This document shows, piece by piece, positions 52,241 to 60,612 of a DNA stretch of 64,000 nt. The notes under the pieces were generated by a model. It searched no databases and was not told the origin of the DNA. It saw only the letters and a list, made by a program, of their open reading frames with translations. Positions within the stretch are counted from its first letter, which is position 1; each line of letters starts with the position of its first letter. The position numbers and the translations under genes were made by a program. Source of the DNA: JAISGQ01 sp964500965 (GTDB taxonomy: Bacteria > Bacillota > Clostridia > Oscillospirales > Acutalibacteraceae); the NCBI GenBank assembly GCA_964500965.1, contig CAZCQZ010000006.1:6080-70079 (forward strand), given 5' to 3'.

Positions 52241-53239
52241 ATGACCGTAAGAGAAAGAACGGAGCAAAATGAGCACCTGATATTCTGCGAACATGCGACC
52301 TTTGCCGATGAAAGCCTGGGGCGTGACCGCGAGGAGGAACAATGTAGTATACGCACTGTTTTTCAGCGTGACAGGGACAGGATACTTCACAGCAAAGCGT
52401 TCAGACGTTTGAAGCATAAAACGCAGGTCTATTTGTCTCCGTCAGGCGACCATTACAGAACACGCCTTACCCATACTTTGGAGGTTGCCCAGATTGGTCG
52501 CACCATTGCCCGTGCGCTGAGGCTGAACGAGGATTTGGTCGAAGCTATCGCACTTGGTCATGATTTGGGTCATACCCCGTTCGGACATGCGGGAGAAAGG
52601 GCACTTGATGATGTCTCCTCCTGCGGCTTTACCCATTACGAGCAGTCTGTCCGCGTTGTGGAACGGCTGGAGGGTGACGGTAAAGGTCTGAATCTGACAA
52701 AAGAGGTGCGTGACGGAATACTCTGTCACACAAAGGGGAAAGAGGCGTTTACACCGGAAGGAAGAATAGTGCGCCTTGCGGATAAAATCGCCTATCTCAA
52801 CCACGATATTGATGACAGCATACGTGCCGGCATTCTTTCCGAAAAGGACATTCCGGCAGATATAAGCGCGGTTTTGGGCAGTCGCCATTCCGTGCGTATT
52901 GACACCATGATAAATTCCGTCATAGACAGCAGCGACGGCGAAGTCATAAGAATGTCGGAAGAAAAATGGACGGCTTTTATGAAGCTTCACGACTTCATGT
53001 ACGCATCGGTGTATAAAAATCCCGTGGCAAAGGCGGAGGAGGGCAGAGCGGAAATGCTCGTAAAGACCCTTTTTACTACATATATGAATGACCCCGGCTT
53101 GATTACGGAGGAATTTACACCTATTATAGAAGAATCCGGCGTTGAGCGCGCTGTGCTTGATTATATAGCAGGCATGACGGACGGCTTTGCCATAAGCGAA
53201 TTTAACCGCCTGTTTATTCCAAAGGGCTGGGATAAATAA
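52241..53239 (+). CDS. dgt: dGTPase-like HD-domain phosphohydrolase
   Basis: 332 residues. It begins with a DNTPase region (RTVFQRDRDRILHSKAFRRLKHKTQVYL). The HD metal site is intact: RTRLTHTLEVAQIGRTIAR, then ALGHDLGHTPFGHAGERAL and a later Asp in LADKIAYLNHDIDDSI. It hydrolyses dNTPs to nucleosides plus triphosphate (family knowledge). Its place directly ahead of dnaG and sigA is the standard clostridial macromolecular-synthesis arrangement, tying dNTP level to replication. SD is GGAG. Confidence 0.94.
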   Translation: MTVRERTEQNEHLIFCEHATFADESLGRDREEEQCSIRTVFQRDRDRILHSKAFRRLKHKTQVYLSPSGDHYRTRLTHTLEVAQIGRTIARALRLNEDLVEAIALGHDLGHTPFGHAGERALDDVSSCGFTHYEQSVRVVERLEGDGKGLNLTKEVRDGILCHTKGKEAFTPEGRIVRLADKIAYLNHDIDDSIRAGILSEKDIPADISAVLGSRHSVRIDTMINSVIDSSDGEVIRMSEEKWTAFMKLHDFMYASVYKNPVAKAEEGRAEMLVKTLFTTYMNDPGLITEEFTPIIEESGVERAVLDYIAGMTDGFAISEFNRLFIPKGWDK

Positions 53240-53273
53240 AAACGGCGGATTTTAAGGAAAGGGGGGCGGCATT

Positions 53274-55043
53274 ATGGCTATATCCGACGATTTTAAACGT
53301 GAGCTTTCGGAGCGTAGCGACCTTGGCGAAATAGCAGGCAGATACATGACATTAAAGCGTTCGGGCAGAATGCTGCAAGGGCTTTGCCCGTTCCATTCGG
53401 AAAAAACGCCGTCCTTTTATATTTATACCGACAGCAATTCATATTACTGCTTCGGCTGTCAAAAAGGCGGCGATGTAATATCCTTTATAGAACAGGTTGA
53501 AAACCTTGACTTCATGGAAGCGGTAAAATTTCTTGCGGATAAAGCCGGAATGACCGTTCCGGAAGACGGTATGGACAGCGGCAGAATTAACATTCGCCGC
53601 AGAGTTTTCGAGCAAAACCGAGCCGCCGCGAGATTCTTTTACGAGCAGCTTTATACCGCCGAGGGCAGAGCCGCTCTGAAATATCTGCATGACAGAGGAA
53701 TGACGGACGAAAGCATTAAACGCTTCGGTGTCGGCTATGCTCCCGATTCATGGGACGCTTTAAGCAAGCATCTTATGAACAGCGGCTACCGCGGCGATGA
53801 GATAATAGCCGCAAAACTTGCTTTCTCAAATCGCTACGGAAAACCCGTTGACTTCTTCCGTGACAGGATAATGTTTCCCGTAATTGATTTGCAAAAGAAT
53901 GTCATCGCTTTCGGCGGCAGAGTATATAAGCCGGGAGCAACAGGCGGAAAATATGTTAACACAGCGGAAAGCCCGGTGTATACAAAGGGCGAAAATCTTT
54001 ACGGCATGAATATTGCGAAAAACTCAAAGGGCGATGAGATAATTCTCTGCGAGGGCTTTATGGACGCAATAGCCATGCATCAGGCAGGAATAACAAATGC
54101 CGTTGCTTCTCAGGGAACGGCGGTAACACGAAAACAGGCAAAGCTTATTGCAAAATACGCCAAAAGGGTTATAATTGCTCAGGACGGTGACGAAGCCGGA
54201 CAAAATTCGATAAAGCGTTCAATACCGGAAATGCAGGCAGAGGGTTTGGAAATCCGTGTAGTGGTGATACGGGGAGCAAAAGACCCCGACGAGTACATAA
54301 AAAAGTACGGAGCGGAAAAGTTTAAGCAGCTTATATCGGAAAGCTCCAGCGGAACGCAGTATCTTATAGACAGTATACGTTCAAAATACGATATGGGCAC
54401 CGATGCAGGCAGAGTGAATTTCTTAAAGGAAGTTTCAAAGCTGCTTTCAACCCTTGATTCCATTGAGCGTGATATATATACTTCACGAATAGCAACGGAG
54501 CTGGGCGTTGAAAAGAGCGCGATTTTCGTTCAGATTAAGAAAGAAACAAGAAAGAAAAACGAAAACGAAAGCAGAGAGGAATTCAGAAAGCTGTCAGCTC
54601 AGGCAACGGGCCGTGCCGATGAGGTGAATACCGAACGGCGCAATAATGTAAAAGCCGCAAAGCTTGAAGAAGACATAATTGCGTGCCTGTTTAAAAACCC
54701 CGATTATTATTCGCTCATCAGGGACAAACTTCCAAAGGAAAAGTTTGTCACGAGCTTTAACAGAACGTTGTACTCGGCAGTCGTACAACAGATAGAAAGC
54801 GGCATACAGCCGACATTTTCGACCATGACCGAGCATCTTACGGATACTGAAATCAGCTCACTTGTGCGAATAGTGAATACTACGCAGAACACACGAATGA
54901 CAAAGGAAGAATTTTCACGCTTGGGGGAGGAATTGGTAAGAGAAGCGGACAAGATGACTCCGGAAAAAGCGTCCTCGGCATCGGCTCAGGAGCTTAAAGA
55001 TTATCTTGAATCGTTGAGAAAACAGAAAACACACAGGCAATAG
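53274..55043 (+). CDS. dnaG: DNA primase
   Basis: 589 residues. An N-terminal CHC2 zinc finger (LCPFHSEKTPSFYIY, YYCFGCQKGGDVISFI) leads to the catalytic core IMFPVIDLQKNVIAFGGRVY. The TOPRIM fold has EGFMDAIAMHQAGITNAVAS and VIIAQDGDEAGQNS. A C-terminal helicase-binding region of about 130 residues follows. It makes RNA primers for DNA replication. It starts 34 bases after dgt and ends 27 bases before sigA. Confidence 0.97.
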   Translation: MAISDDFKRELSERSDLGEIAGRYMTLKRSGRMLQGLCPFHSEKTPSFYIYTDSNSYYCFGCQKGGDVISFIEQVENLDFMEAVKFLADKAGMTVPEDGMDSGRINIRRRVFEQNRAAARFFYEQLYTAEGRAALKYLHDRGMTDESIKRFGVGYAPDSWDALSKHLMNSGYRGDEIIAAKLAFSNRYGKPVDFFRDRIMFPVIDLQKNVIAFGGRVYKPGATGGKYVNTAESPVYTKGENLYGMNIAKNSKGDEIILCEGFMDAIAMHQAGITNAVASQGTAVTRKQAKLIAKYAKRVIIAQDGDEAGQNSIKRSIPEMQAEGLEIRVVVIRGAKDPDEYIKKYGAEKFKQLISESSSGTQYLIDSIRSKYDMGTDAGRVNFLKEVSKLLSTLDSIERDIYTSRIATELGVEKSAIFVQIKKETRKKNENESREEFRKLSAQATGRADEVNTERRNNVKAAKLEEDIIACLFKNPDYYSLIRDKLPKEKFVTSFNRTLYSAVVQQIESGIQPTFSTMTEHLTDTEISSLVRIVNTTQNTRMTKEEFSRLGEELVREADKMTPEKASSASAQELKDYLESLRKQKTHRQ

Positions 55044-55070
55044 TGAAACGGGAAAGGAAGGGTTAATTTA

Positions 55071-56168
55071 ATGGCAGCACATACAGATGCAAAAACAGCC
55101 ATAAAAGACCTTATCGAACTGGGTAAAAGCAAAGGAAGTCTTACAAACCAGGAGATAATGGATGCTATCGGTGAAATAGACATAGTTCCGGAGCAAATGG
55201 AGCGTTTCTATGACAAGCTGGAGCAGCAGGGCATTGAAATCATCGAAGATGTCGTTGAGGACATCACAATCGAAAATGTAAACTTTGATATTTCAACCGG
55301 CGAAGATGCCGAAAATACCGGCGATTACGGCTCGGACGGCGTTTTTATCGACGACCCGGTAAAAGCGTATCTGAAAGAAATCGGCAGAGTGCCGCTTCTT
55401 TCCGCGGAGGAAGAAATCGAGCTTGCAATAAGAATTATGGACGGCGATGCCGCCGCAAAGCGCAGACTTTCCGAGGCAAACCTCCGTCTGGTGGTTTCCA
55501 TTGCAAAGCGTTATCTCGGCAGAGGTATGCAGTTCCTTGACCTCATTCAGGAGGGCAATCTGGGACTTATCAAGGCAGTTGAAAAATTTGACTATACAAA
55601 GGGCTTTAAATTTTCAACCTATGCAACATGGTGGATAAGGCAGGCAATAACACGTTCCATTGCTGACCAGGCGAGAACAATACGTATCCCGGTACATATG
55701 GTGGAAACCATAAATAAGGTCAAGCGTGCAAAGAGCCAGCTTTTGCATGAAAATGCCCATGAGCCTACACCGGAGGATATTTCGGAATACCTTTCCATGC
55801 CGGTTGAAAAGGTCAGAGAGATACTCAGAGTGGCGCAGGAGCCTGTTTCCCTTGAAACGCCTATCGGTGAGGAGGAGGACAGTCATCTGGGCGATTTCAT
55901 AGCCGATGACGATGCAACCACTCCCGATGATGCGGTTTCCAACATCATGCTGAAAAAGCAGATGGAGGAAGTGCTTGAAACTCTCACCCCCAGAGAAACA
56001 CGTGTTATCAAGCTGAGATTCGGACTTGAGGACGGTCGTTGCCGTACCCTTGAGGAAGTCGGCAAGGAGTTTAAGGTTACAAGAGAAAGAATCAGGCAGA
56101 TTGAAGCAAAGGCAATCCGTAAGCTGCGTCACCCCAACCGCAGCAATAAGCTTCGCGGATATTCCTGA
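55071..56168 (+). CDS. rpoD: Housekeeping RNA polymerase sigma factor (SigA/RpoD)
   Basis: 365 residues. Short region 1.1 (about 1-60), region 1.2 (DPVKAYLKEIGRVPLLSAEE), region 2 (LVVSIAKRYLGRGMQFLDLI; FSTYATWWIRQAITRSI), region 3 (IRIPVHMVETINKVKRA) and region 4 (TPRETRVIKLRFGLEDG; TRERIRQIEAKAIRKLRHP). The region 2.4/4.2 residues are standard, consistent with the many TTGACA-17-TATAAT promoters in this window. It is the last gene of the dgt-dnaG-sigA block; the next gene starts 24 bases on. Confidence 0.98.
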   Translation: MAAHTDAKTAIKDLIELGKSKGSLTNQEIMDAIGEIDIVPEQMERFYDKLEQQGIEIIEDVVEDITIENVNFDISTGEDAENTGDYGSDGVFIDDPVKAYLKEIGRVPLLSAEEEIELAIRIMDGDAAAKRRLSEANLRLVVSIAKRYLGRGMQFLDLIQEGNLGLIKAVEKFDYTKGFKFSTYATWWIRQAITRSIADQARTIRIPVHMVETINKVKRAKSQLLHENAHEPTPEDISEYLSMPVEKVREILRVAQEPVSLETPIGEEEDSHLGDFIADDDATTPDDAVSNIMLKKQMEEVLETLTPRETRVIKLRFGLEDGRCRTLEEVGKEFKVTRERIRQIEAKAIRKLRHPNRSNKLRGYS

Positions 56169-56191
56169 TTCTGAGTAAAGGACGTGTTCTT

Positions 56192-56596
56192 ACGCATATA
56201 ACACTTGAATCCGATTACGCAATAAGAATTGTCGATTGCCTTGCGAAGTCCGAAAAGCTTTCCGCAGAGGATATAGCGGCGAAAACGAGAGTTTCCCAAA
56301 CCTTTGCACTGAAAATATTGAGAAAGCTTCGCAACGGCGGACTTGTGGAATCCATAAAAGGTGCTCAGGGCGGTTACAGGCTTGCAAAAGAGCCGAAGGG
56401 CATATCGCTTTATAACGTCATTGAAGCGGTAGAAGGACCGTACAATCTGTCACGCTGTCTTTCGGACGGCTACACCTGCGCCCATGCCGAAGAATGCGGA
56501 GGTTGCACCTGTAGATTTCAGCCGATTTTCGACGAGGTTTCCGAGCTTGTACGGAAAAAGCTGGGAGAAGCAACTTTTGAAGTAACACCAAAATAA
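56192..56596 (+). CDS. Rrf2-family regulator with apparent ACG start codon
   Basis: The frame reads x-HITLESDYAIRIVDCLA, VSQTFALKILRKLRNGGLVE and GGYRLAKEPKGISLYNVIEA. It has five cysteines in CLSDGYTCAHAEECGGCTC that could hold an Fe-S cluster, as in IscR/NsrR relatives. Full family length is about 134 residues. There is no ATG, GTG or TTG in frame between the upstream stop (56147-56149) and the conserved N-terminus. The codon exactly where Rrf2 proteins carry Met is ACG (56192), and AAAGGA sits 9 bases before it. ATT or CTG codons further up lack an SD. Either a true ACG start, a start-loss mutation or a base error would explain this. Confidence 0.8.
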   Translation, partial: THITLESDYAIRIVDCLAKSEKLSAEDIAAKTRVSQTFALKILRKLRNGGLVESIKGAQGGYRLAKEPKGISLYNVIEAVEGPYNLSRCLSDGYTCAHAEECGGCTCRFQPIFDEVSELVRKKLGEATFEVTPK

Positions 56597-56647
56597 CGTA
56601 TAATACAGCCTTAACGAAGAATTGTGTATTTGACGAAAAAGGCTGAG

Positions 56648-56711
56648 AAAACAGGCAAGCCGAATCAGAAAACGTACAGAGGTACGTTGAAAGGTTCGGT
56701 TTGCCTGTTTT
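56648..56711. terminator. Compound bidirectional terminator between rrf2 and mazF
   Basis: AAAACAGGCAAGCCGAA (56648-56664) pairs with TTCGGTTTGCCTGTTTT (56695-56711), 17 bp with one G-T. It encloses a second hairpin AACGTAC/GTACGTT (56671-56677, 56682-56688). It lies between convergent genes. Confidence 0.85.
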
Positions 56712-56742
56712 TTATTCGGGCTTATCAGCCCGGAAAGAGTTG

Positions 56743-57102
56743 TCAAAGATTTCTTGTGCCGTTAAGTCCGAAGCTTATGGAAATAGCCTTATCAACTCTG
56801 TCCATGACATTTTCCTCAAGCCTGCCCATGCATTCTCTTAATCTGCGTTTATCGAGAGTACGTATTTGTTCCAGAAGAACAATAGAATCCCGTTGCAATC
56901 CGCACTCGCAGGAAGATACGGTAATATGGGTAGGCAGATTGTTTTTCTCTGTCTGACTTGTTATCGCCGCCGCGATGACCGTAGGACTGTATCTGTTTCC
57001 CACATCGTTCTGGACTATAAGTACCGGTCTTATACCGCCCTGTTCGGAGCCTACGACCGGGCTTAAATCGGCGTAAAATATATCGCCGCGTCTGACTGTC
57101 AT
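56743..57102 (-). CDS. mazF: MazF/EndoA-type mRNA endoribonuclease without a visible antitoxin
   Basis: 119 residues, near-canonical EndoA: RRGDIFYADLSPVVGSEQGG, RPVLIVQNDVGNRYSPTVIA, AAITSQTEKNNLPTH, RDSIVLLEQIRTLDKRRL and VDKAISISFGL. The catalytic Arg (in GGIRPV) and Thr (in AITSQ) are present. It cuts mRNA at short sequence sites such as UACAU in Bacillus. Normally a mazE-type antitoxin gene lies directly upstream; the 247 bases before this ORF hold no such frame. It is monocistronic between a terminator and an intergenic repeat. Confidence 0.94.
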   Translation of the reverse strand: MTVRRGDIFYADLSPVVGSEQGGIRPVLIVQNDVGNRYSPTVIAAAITSQTEKNNLPTHITVSSCECGLQRDSIVLLEQIRTLDKRRLRECMGRLEENVMDRVDKAISISFGLNGTRNL

Positions 57103-57311
57103 TTTCTTTCACGCTCCGTTGCATTTATTTACCGTGTCGGCACTATTATGATTGCCGAAAATCTCGGCTTCATACGGTGCTGTATTATATTTTATGCAGC
57201 GGATATAATCGGGTGTTAACATTGCAGACGGGATGTGGAGAACGATGTTACCTGCGATTTGAGATTATCAATCGCCATGGCTTTTAATTTAGCTTATTTG
57301 TAAATTCCGCA

Positions 57312-57362
57312 ATCCCCCTTATTGAAGCCTGCGGCTTCAATATCCCCCTTTACACAAGGGGG
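57312..57362. repeat. Intergenic hairpin repeat fused to the cdd 3' end
   Basis: ATCCCCCTT occurs twice (57312-57320, 57342-57350). Between them ATTGAAGCC (57321-57329) and GGCTTCAAT (57333-57341) form a perfect 9-bp hairpin. CCCCCTT (57344-57350) also pairs with AAGGGGG (57356-57362). The element matches the general look of short mobile intergenic repeats. It supplies the last codons and the stop of cdd. Confidence 0.75.
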
Positions 57363-57778
57363 ACTTGGATTTTATCGGAAACAAAATCTGAAAATGCGCA
57401 AGGGAGCAACTCGCTTAGCATATATTCCTCAATGCGTTCACCTTTGGAATCGGTGCAGATAACAAGCATGTCGCCGAATTCAAGTAACGCCTGACGGCAA
57501 ATCCCACATGGTTTTAAAGGTGAATTGCCGCCGCAAACTGCTATTGCGACAAATTCTCTTTCTCCTGCCGAAAGAGCACTTCCCAATGCGACACGTTCAC
57601 CGCAAGTACCTGCTCCGAAAGAGACATTTTCAAAATTGCATCCGCTGTAAATTGTTCCATTCTGGGTTAACAACGCCGCTCCGACTTTAAAATTTGAATA
57701 TGGACTATAGGAATTTCTCCTCGCTTCAATCGCTCTATGTATCAATCTTTCTTTAACGTTAACGGATAAATTCACCAC
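57350..57778 (-). CDS. cdd: Cytidine deaminase
   Basis: 142 residues, slightly long for the tetrameric family. It has SYSPYSNFKVGAALLTQNG, the first zinc motif GCNFENVSFGAGTCGERVAL and the second KPCGICRQALLEF. The first zinc motif is CGE where the family usually has CAE; the zinc Cys and catalytic Glu are kept. It deaminates cytidine and deoxycytidine in pyrimidine salvage. GTG 57778 lies 7 bases after GGAGG. The last codons (P-L-V) and the TAA fall inside the repeat hairpin at 57344-57362. Confidence 0.95.
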   Translation of the reverse strand: MVNLSVNVKERLIHRAIEARRNSYSPYSNFKVGAALLTQNGTIYSGCNFENVSFGAGTCGERVALGSALSAGEREFVAIAVCGGNSPLKPCGICRQALLEFGDMLVICTDSKGERIEEYMLSELLPCAFSDFVSDKIQVPLV

Positions 57779-57886
57779 TTTATTTCCTCCGAATATCAGG
57801 TTATTTGCATAATAGCCCGAATACGGGCAATTGTCAATATGTGAGTACGTTTTATCATGATTTCATGTCATATTCGGAGGTTGCAT

Positions 57887-58090
57887 ATGATTATCTATGA
57901 CAAGCTTTGGCTCACAATGAAAGAAAAGGGAATATCTCAATATAAGCTTATTAAGGAATACAAAATCAGCACCGGTCAATTAGACAGACTGCGAAAGAAT
58001 GAGAATATAAGCACCTATACAATAAACCAGCTTTGCAACATATTGGATTGCAGAATCGAAGATATTGCCGAACACGTTAAGGACGACTGA
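57887..58090 (+). CDS. Small XRE-family helix-turn-helix protein
   Basis: 67 residues, a single HTH: LWLTMKEKGISQYKLIKEYK (helices 1-2), STGQLDRLRKNENISTYTIN (recognition), LCNILDCRIEDIAEHV (helices 4-5), the HTH_26 pattern. ATG 57887 follows GGAGGTTGC; earlier frame codons have no SD. It is divergent from cdd. Target unknown. The 258 bases after it contain only a short CCTGA/TCAGG hairpin and the promoter of the next operon. Confidence 0.88.
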   Translation: MIIYDKLWLTMKEKGISQYKLIKEYKISTGQLDRLRKNENISTYTINQLCNILDCRIEDIAEHVKDD

Positions 58091-58238
58091 TAGAAAAGCC
58101 TGATTTTCAGGAAGAAAACATAATTGTTCCGCTCGGTTACTTTCGGCTAACTTCTTTATCTGATAAAACCGTATAAAAACCTTTTGAAATCCTCTGCAAA
58201 TTTCGTCTTTACGGAAAGAATTTTAGCACTGTAAAGCG

Positions 58239-58267
58239 TTGATTTTTTTGCGTGCAGGTTATATAAT
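58239..58267 (+). promoter_or_regulatory. Promoter of the NuoE-NuoF-GltD-like operon
   Basis: TTGATT (58239-58244) and TATAAT (58262-58267), spacer 17 bp, about 80 bases before the first ATG. Confidence 0.65.
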
Positions 58268-58348
58268 TACTTAAATAGTCCCAGCGGAAATCCGTGCGGT
58301 CACTATTATCCGTAAACTGTCAATTTCAACAGGCTGGAGGAAATTCAT

Positions 58349-58846
58349 ATGTGTTGTCAGAATAATGTACCGAAAAGCGACCTTTCAAAGCTGGAGGGCG
58401 TTTTGAACGAATATGCCGATGCACCCGGAAGCCTTATTGCAATACTGCAAAAGGCACAGGATATTTACGGCTATCTGCCGAGAGATGTAATGTACCATAT
58501 TGCCGAGCGCATCGGAACATCACCTGCCGAGGTCGTGGGCGTAGCGACTTTCTATTCTCAGTTTCGCCTTGTCCCTATCGGCAAGTATCTTATAATGGCG
58601 TGTCAGGGCACAGCCTGTCACGTTAACGGCAGTAAGCGCGTAGGTGCGGCGGTTTCCAAATATCTCGGAATCGAAAGCGGAGAGACTACCTCCGACGGTC
58701 TTTTCACTCTGGAAAACGTCGCATGTCTCGGCTGTTGTTCCCTTGCTCCGGTTATAATGATTAACGGCGAAGCTTACGGCAATCTTACCCCGGAAAGCGC
58801 AATTGCAATTATTAAGGACATTCAGGAAAAGGAGGCGGCAAAATGA
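58349..58846 (+). CDS. NuoE/HydC-like [2Fe-2S] subunit
   Basis: 165 residues. An N-terminal helical bundle (LIAILQKAQDIYGYLPRDVM, AEVVGVATFYSQFRLVP) precedes the thioredoxin-like [2Fe-2S] domain with ligands in ACQGTACHVNGS and NVACLGCCSLAPVIMI (C-x4-C ... C-x3-C). It matches the 24-kDa subunit of complex I and the HydC/HndA subunits of bifurcating hydrogenases, carrying electrons next to the FMN subunit. The start follows GGAGG. Its stop overlaps the NuoF-like gene by 4 bases. Confidence 0.95.
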   Translation: MCCQNNVPKSDLSKLEGVLNEYADAPGSLIAILQKAQDIYGYLPRDVMYHIAERIGTSPAEVVGVATFYSQFRLVPIGKYLIMACQGTACHVNGSKRVGAAVSKYLGIESGETTSDGLFTLENVACLGCCSLAPVIMINGEAYGNLTPESAIAIIKDIQEKEAAK

Positions 58847-60597
58847 GAATAGTTATCGGTGAAGGCTCCTGCGGTGTTGCCGCCGGTGCTTCAAAGGTCA
58901 GAAGTGCTATTGAAGCTTTGATGTCGGAAAACGAAAACTTTTCTCTCGGCAGTACAGGCTGTATCGGTATGTGCTTCTTAGAGCCTATTGTTGATTTGTA
59001 TAACGATAATAAAGAGCTTGTTAAAAGACTTGTAAAGGTAACTCCCGACGATGCCGCCGCTATTGTGGAAGCAGCTCGTACAGGCGACCTTTCTCATGTT
59101 GAGAAGCTTGTTATTTCCGCCGAGGACGAGGAATTTCTGACAAAGCAGACAAGAATCGCACTGCGTCACTGCGGTCTTATTGACCCAACCTCACTTGAAG
59201 ATTACCGCAATGCGGACGGTTACGAGGCATTAAAGAAAGTTCTCACTTCAATGACCCCCGAAGAAGTAATCGAAGAAATCAAGGTTTCCGGTCTGGCAGG
59301 TCGAGGCGGTGCAGGCTTTCCCACATGGTTTAAGTGGAATGCGGCACGTCAGAGCGTGGGTGAAAACAAATACCTTATCTGCAACGCCGACGAGGGCGAC
59401 CCCGGCGCGTTTATGGACAGAGCTGTTATTGAATCCGACCCTCACACTCTCATTGAGGGTATGCTCATCGGAGCATATGCTATCGGCGCCTGTGAAATGA
59501 TAGTTTACGTCCGCGCCGAATATCCTCTGGCTATCGTTCACCTTGAGGAAGCTATCAAACAGGCAAGAGAAGCCAATCTTCTCGGCAAAAACATACTCGG
59601 CACGGACTTCTCCTGTGATATGCGCATTAAGGCAGGCGCAGGTGCATTTGTCTGCGGTGAGGAAACCGCACTTATCGAATCCCTTGAGGGCAAGCGCGGA
59701 ATGCCTCGTCTTAAACCTCCGTTCCCGGCTCAAAAGGGTTATATGGACGCTCCCTCTAACATCAATAACGTTGAGACATTTGCCAATGTTTCCTGGATAA
59801 TCAATAACGGCGGTGCGGCGTTTGCAGCCATGGGCACTGAAAACAGCAAAGGCACAAAGGTTTTTGCGCTTACCGGCAAAATTCGCAAGGGCGGTCTTGT
59901 TGAAATTCCCATGGGCAAAACACTCCGTGATGTCATATACGGCATCGGCGGCGGTATTCGCGACGGAAAGAAATTCAAGGCTGTTCAGATGGGCGGTCCT
60001 TCCGGCGGCTGTATTCCTGCCGAACTGCTGGACACCGTTATTGATTACAAGGCTCTCGGTGCTACCGGTGCTATCATGGGCTCAGGCGGTATGGTTGTAA
60101 TGGACGAAACCACCTGCATGGTCGGTATGGCTAAATTCTTCCTTGATTTTACCGCTTTGGAATCCTGCGGCAAGTGTACTCATTGCCGAATCGGCACAAA
60201 GCGTATGCAGGAAATTCTCACCAGAATCGTTGAGGGTGAGGGCAAAGAGGGCGATATTGAACTGCTCGAAGAACTTTGCAATGCCGTTAAGGACGGTGCG
60301 CTGTGCGGTCTGGGGCAGACCGCTCCGAACCCGGTGCTTACCACCATACGCTATTTCAGAGATGAATACGTAGCTCACATTGTCGATAAAAAATGCCCGA
60401 CTAAGGAATGCCCGGCACTTCGCACATATTACATTGATGCGGATAAATGTAAGGGCTGTACTCTTTGCGCACGCAATTGTCCTGCAAAGGCAATCAGCGG
60501 CACAGTGAAAAATCCGCACGTCATTGACCCTGCTATGTGTATACGCTGTGACCAGTGCCGCAAGGCTTGCAAATTTGATGCTGTCTATATGGACTAA
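58843..60597 (+). CDS. NuoF/HydB-like NADH-binding FMN/Fe-S subunit
   Basis: 584 residues in four parts. A thioredoxin-like [2Fe-2S] domain has Cys at GSCGVAAGA and GSTGCIGMCFLEP (about 1-100). The FMN/NADH domain has VSGLAGRGGAGFPTWFKW and GAGAFVCGEETALIESLEG (about 130-420). The N3-type [4Fe-4S] site is ESCGKCTHCRIGTKRM (about 440). A C-terminal two-[4Fe-4S] ferredoxin has CKGCTLCARNCPAKAI and CIRCDQCRKACKFDAV (about 540-580). This is the layout of HydB in electron-bifurcating hydrogenases rather than of respiratory NuoF. It oxidises NAD(P)H or reduces NAD+ at FMN. Confidence 0.96.
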   Translation: MRIVIGEGSCGVAAGASKVRSAIEALMSENENFSLGSTGCIGMCFLEPIVDLYNDNKELVKRLVKVTPDDAAAIVEAARTGDLSHVEKLVISAEDEEFLTKQTRIALRHCGLIDPTSLEDYRNADGYEALKKVLTSMTPEEVIEEIKVSGLAGRGGAGFPTWFKWNAARQSVGENKYLICNADEGDPGAFMDRAVIESDPHTLIEGMLIGAYAIGACEMIVYVRAEYPLAIVHLEEAIKQAREANLLGKNILGTDFSCDMRIKAGAGAFVCGEETALIESLEGKRGMPRLKPPFPAQKGYMDAPSNINNVETFANVSWIINNGGAAFAAMGTENSKGTKVFALTGKIRKGGLVEIPMGKTLRDVIYGIGGGIRDGKKFKAVQMGGPSGGCIPAELLDTVIDYKALGATGAIMGSGGMVVMDETTCMVGMAKFFLDFTALESCGKCTHCRIGTKRMQEILTRIVEGEGKEGDIELLEELCNAVKDGALCGLGQTAPNPVLTTIRYFRDEYVAHIVDKKCPTKECPALRTYYIDADKCKGCTLCARNCPAKAISGTVKNPHVIDPAMCIRCDQCRKACKFDAVYMD

Positions 60598-60612
60598 GGA
60601 GGCGAATTTATA

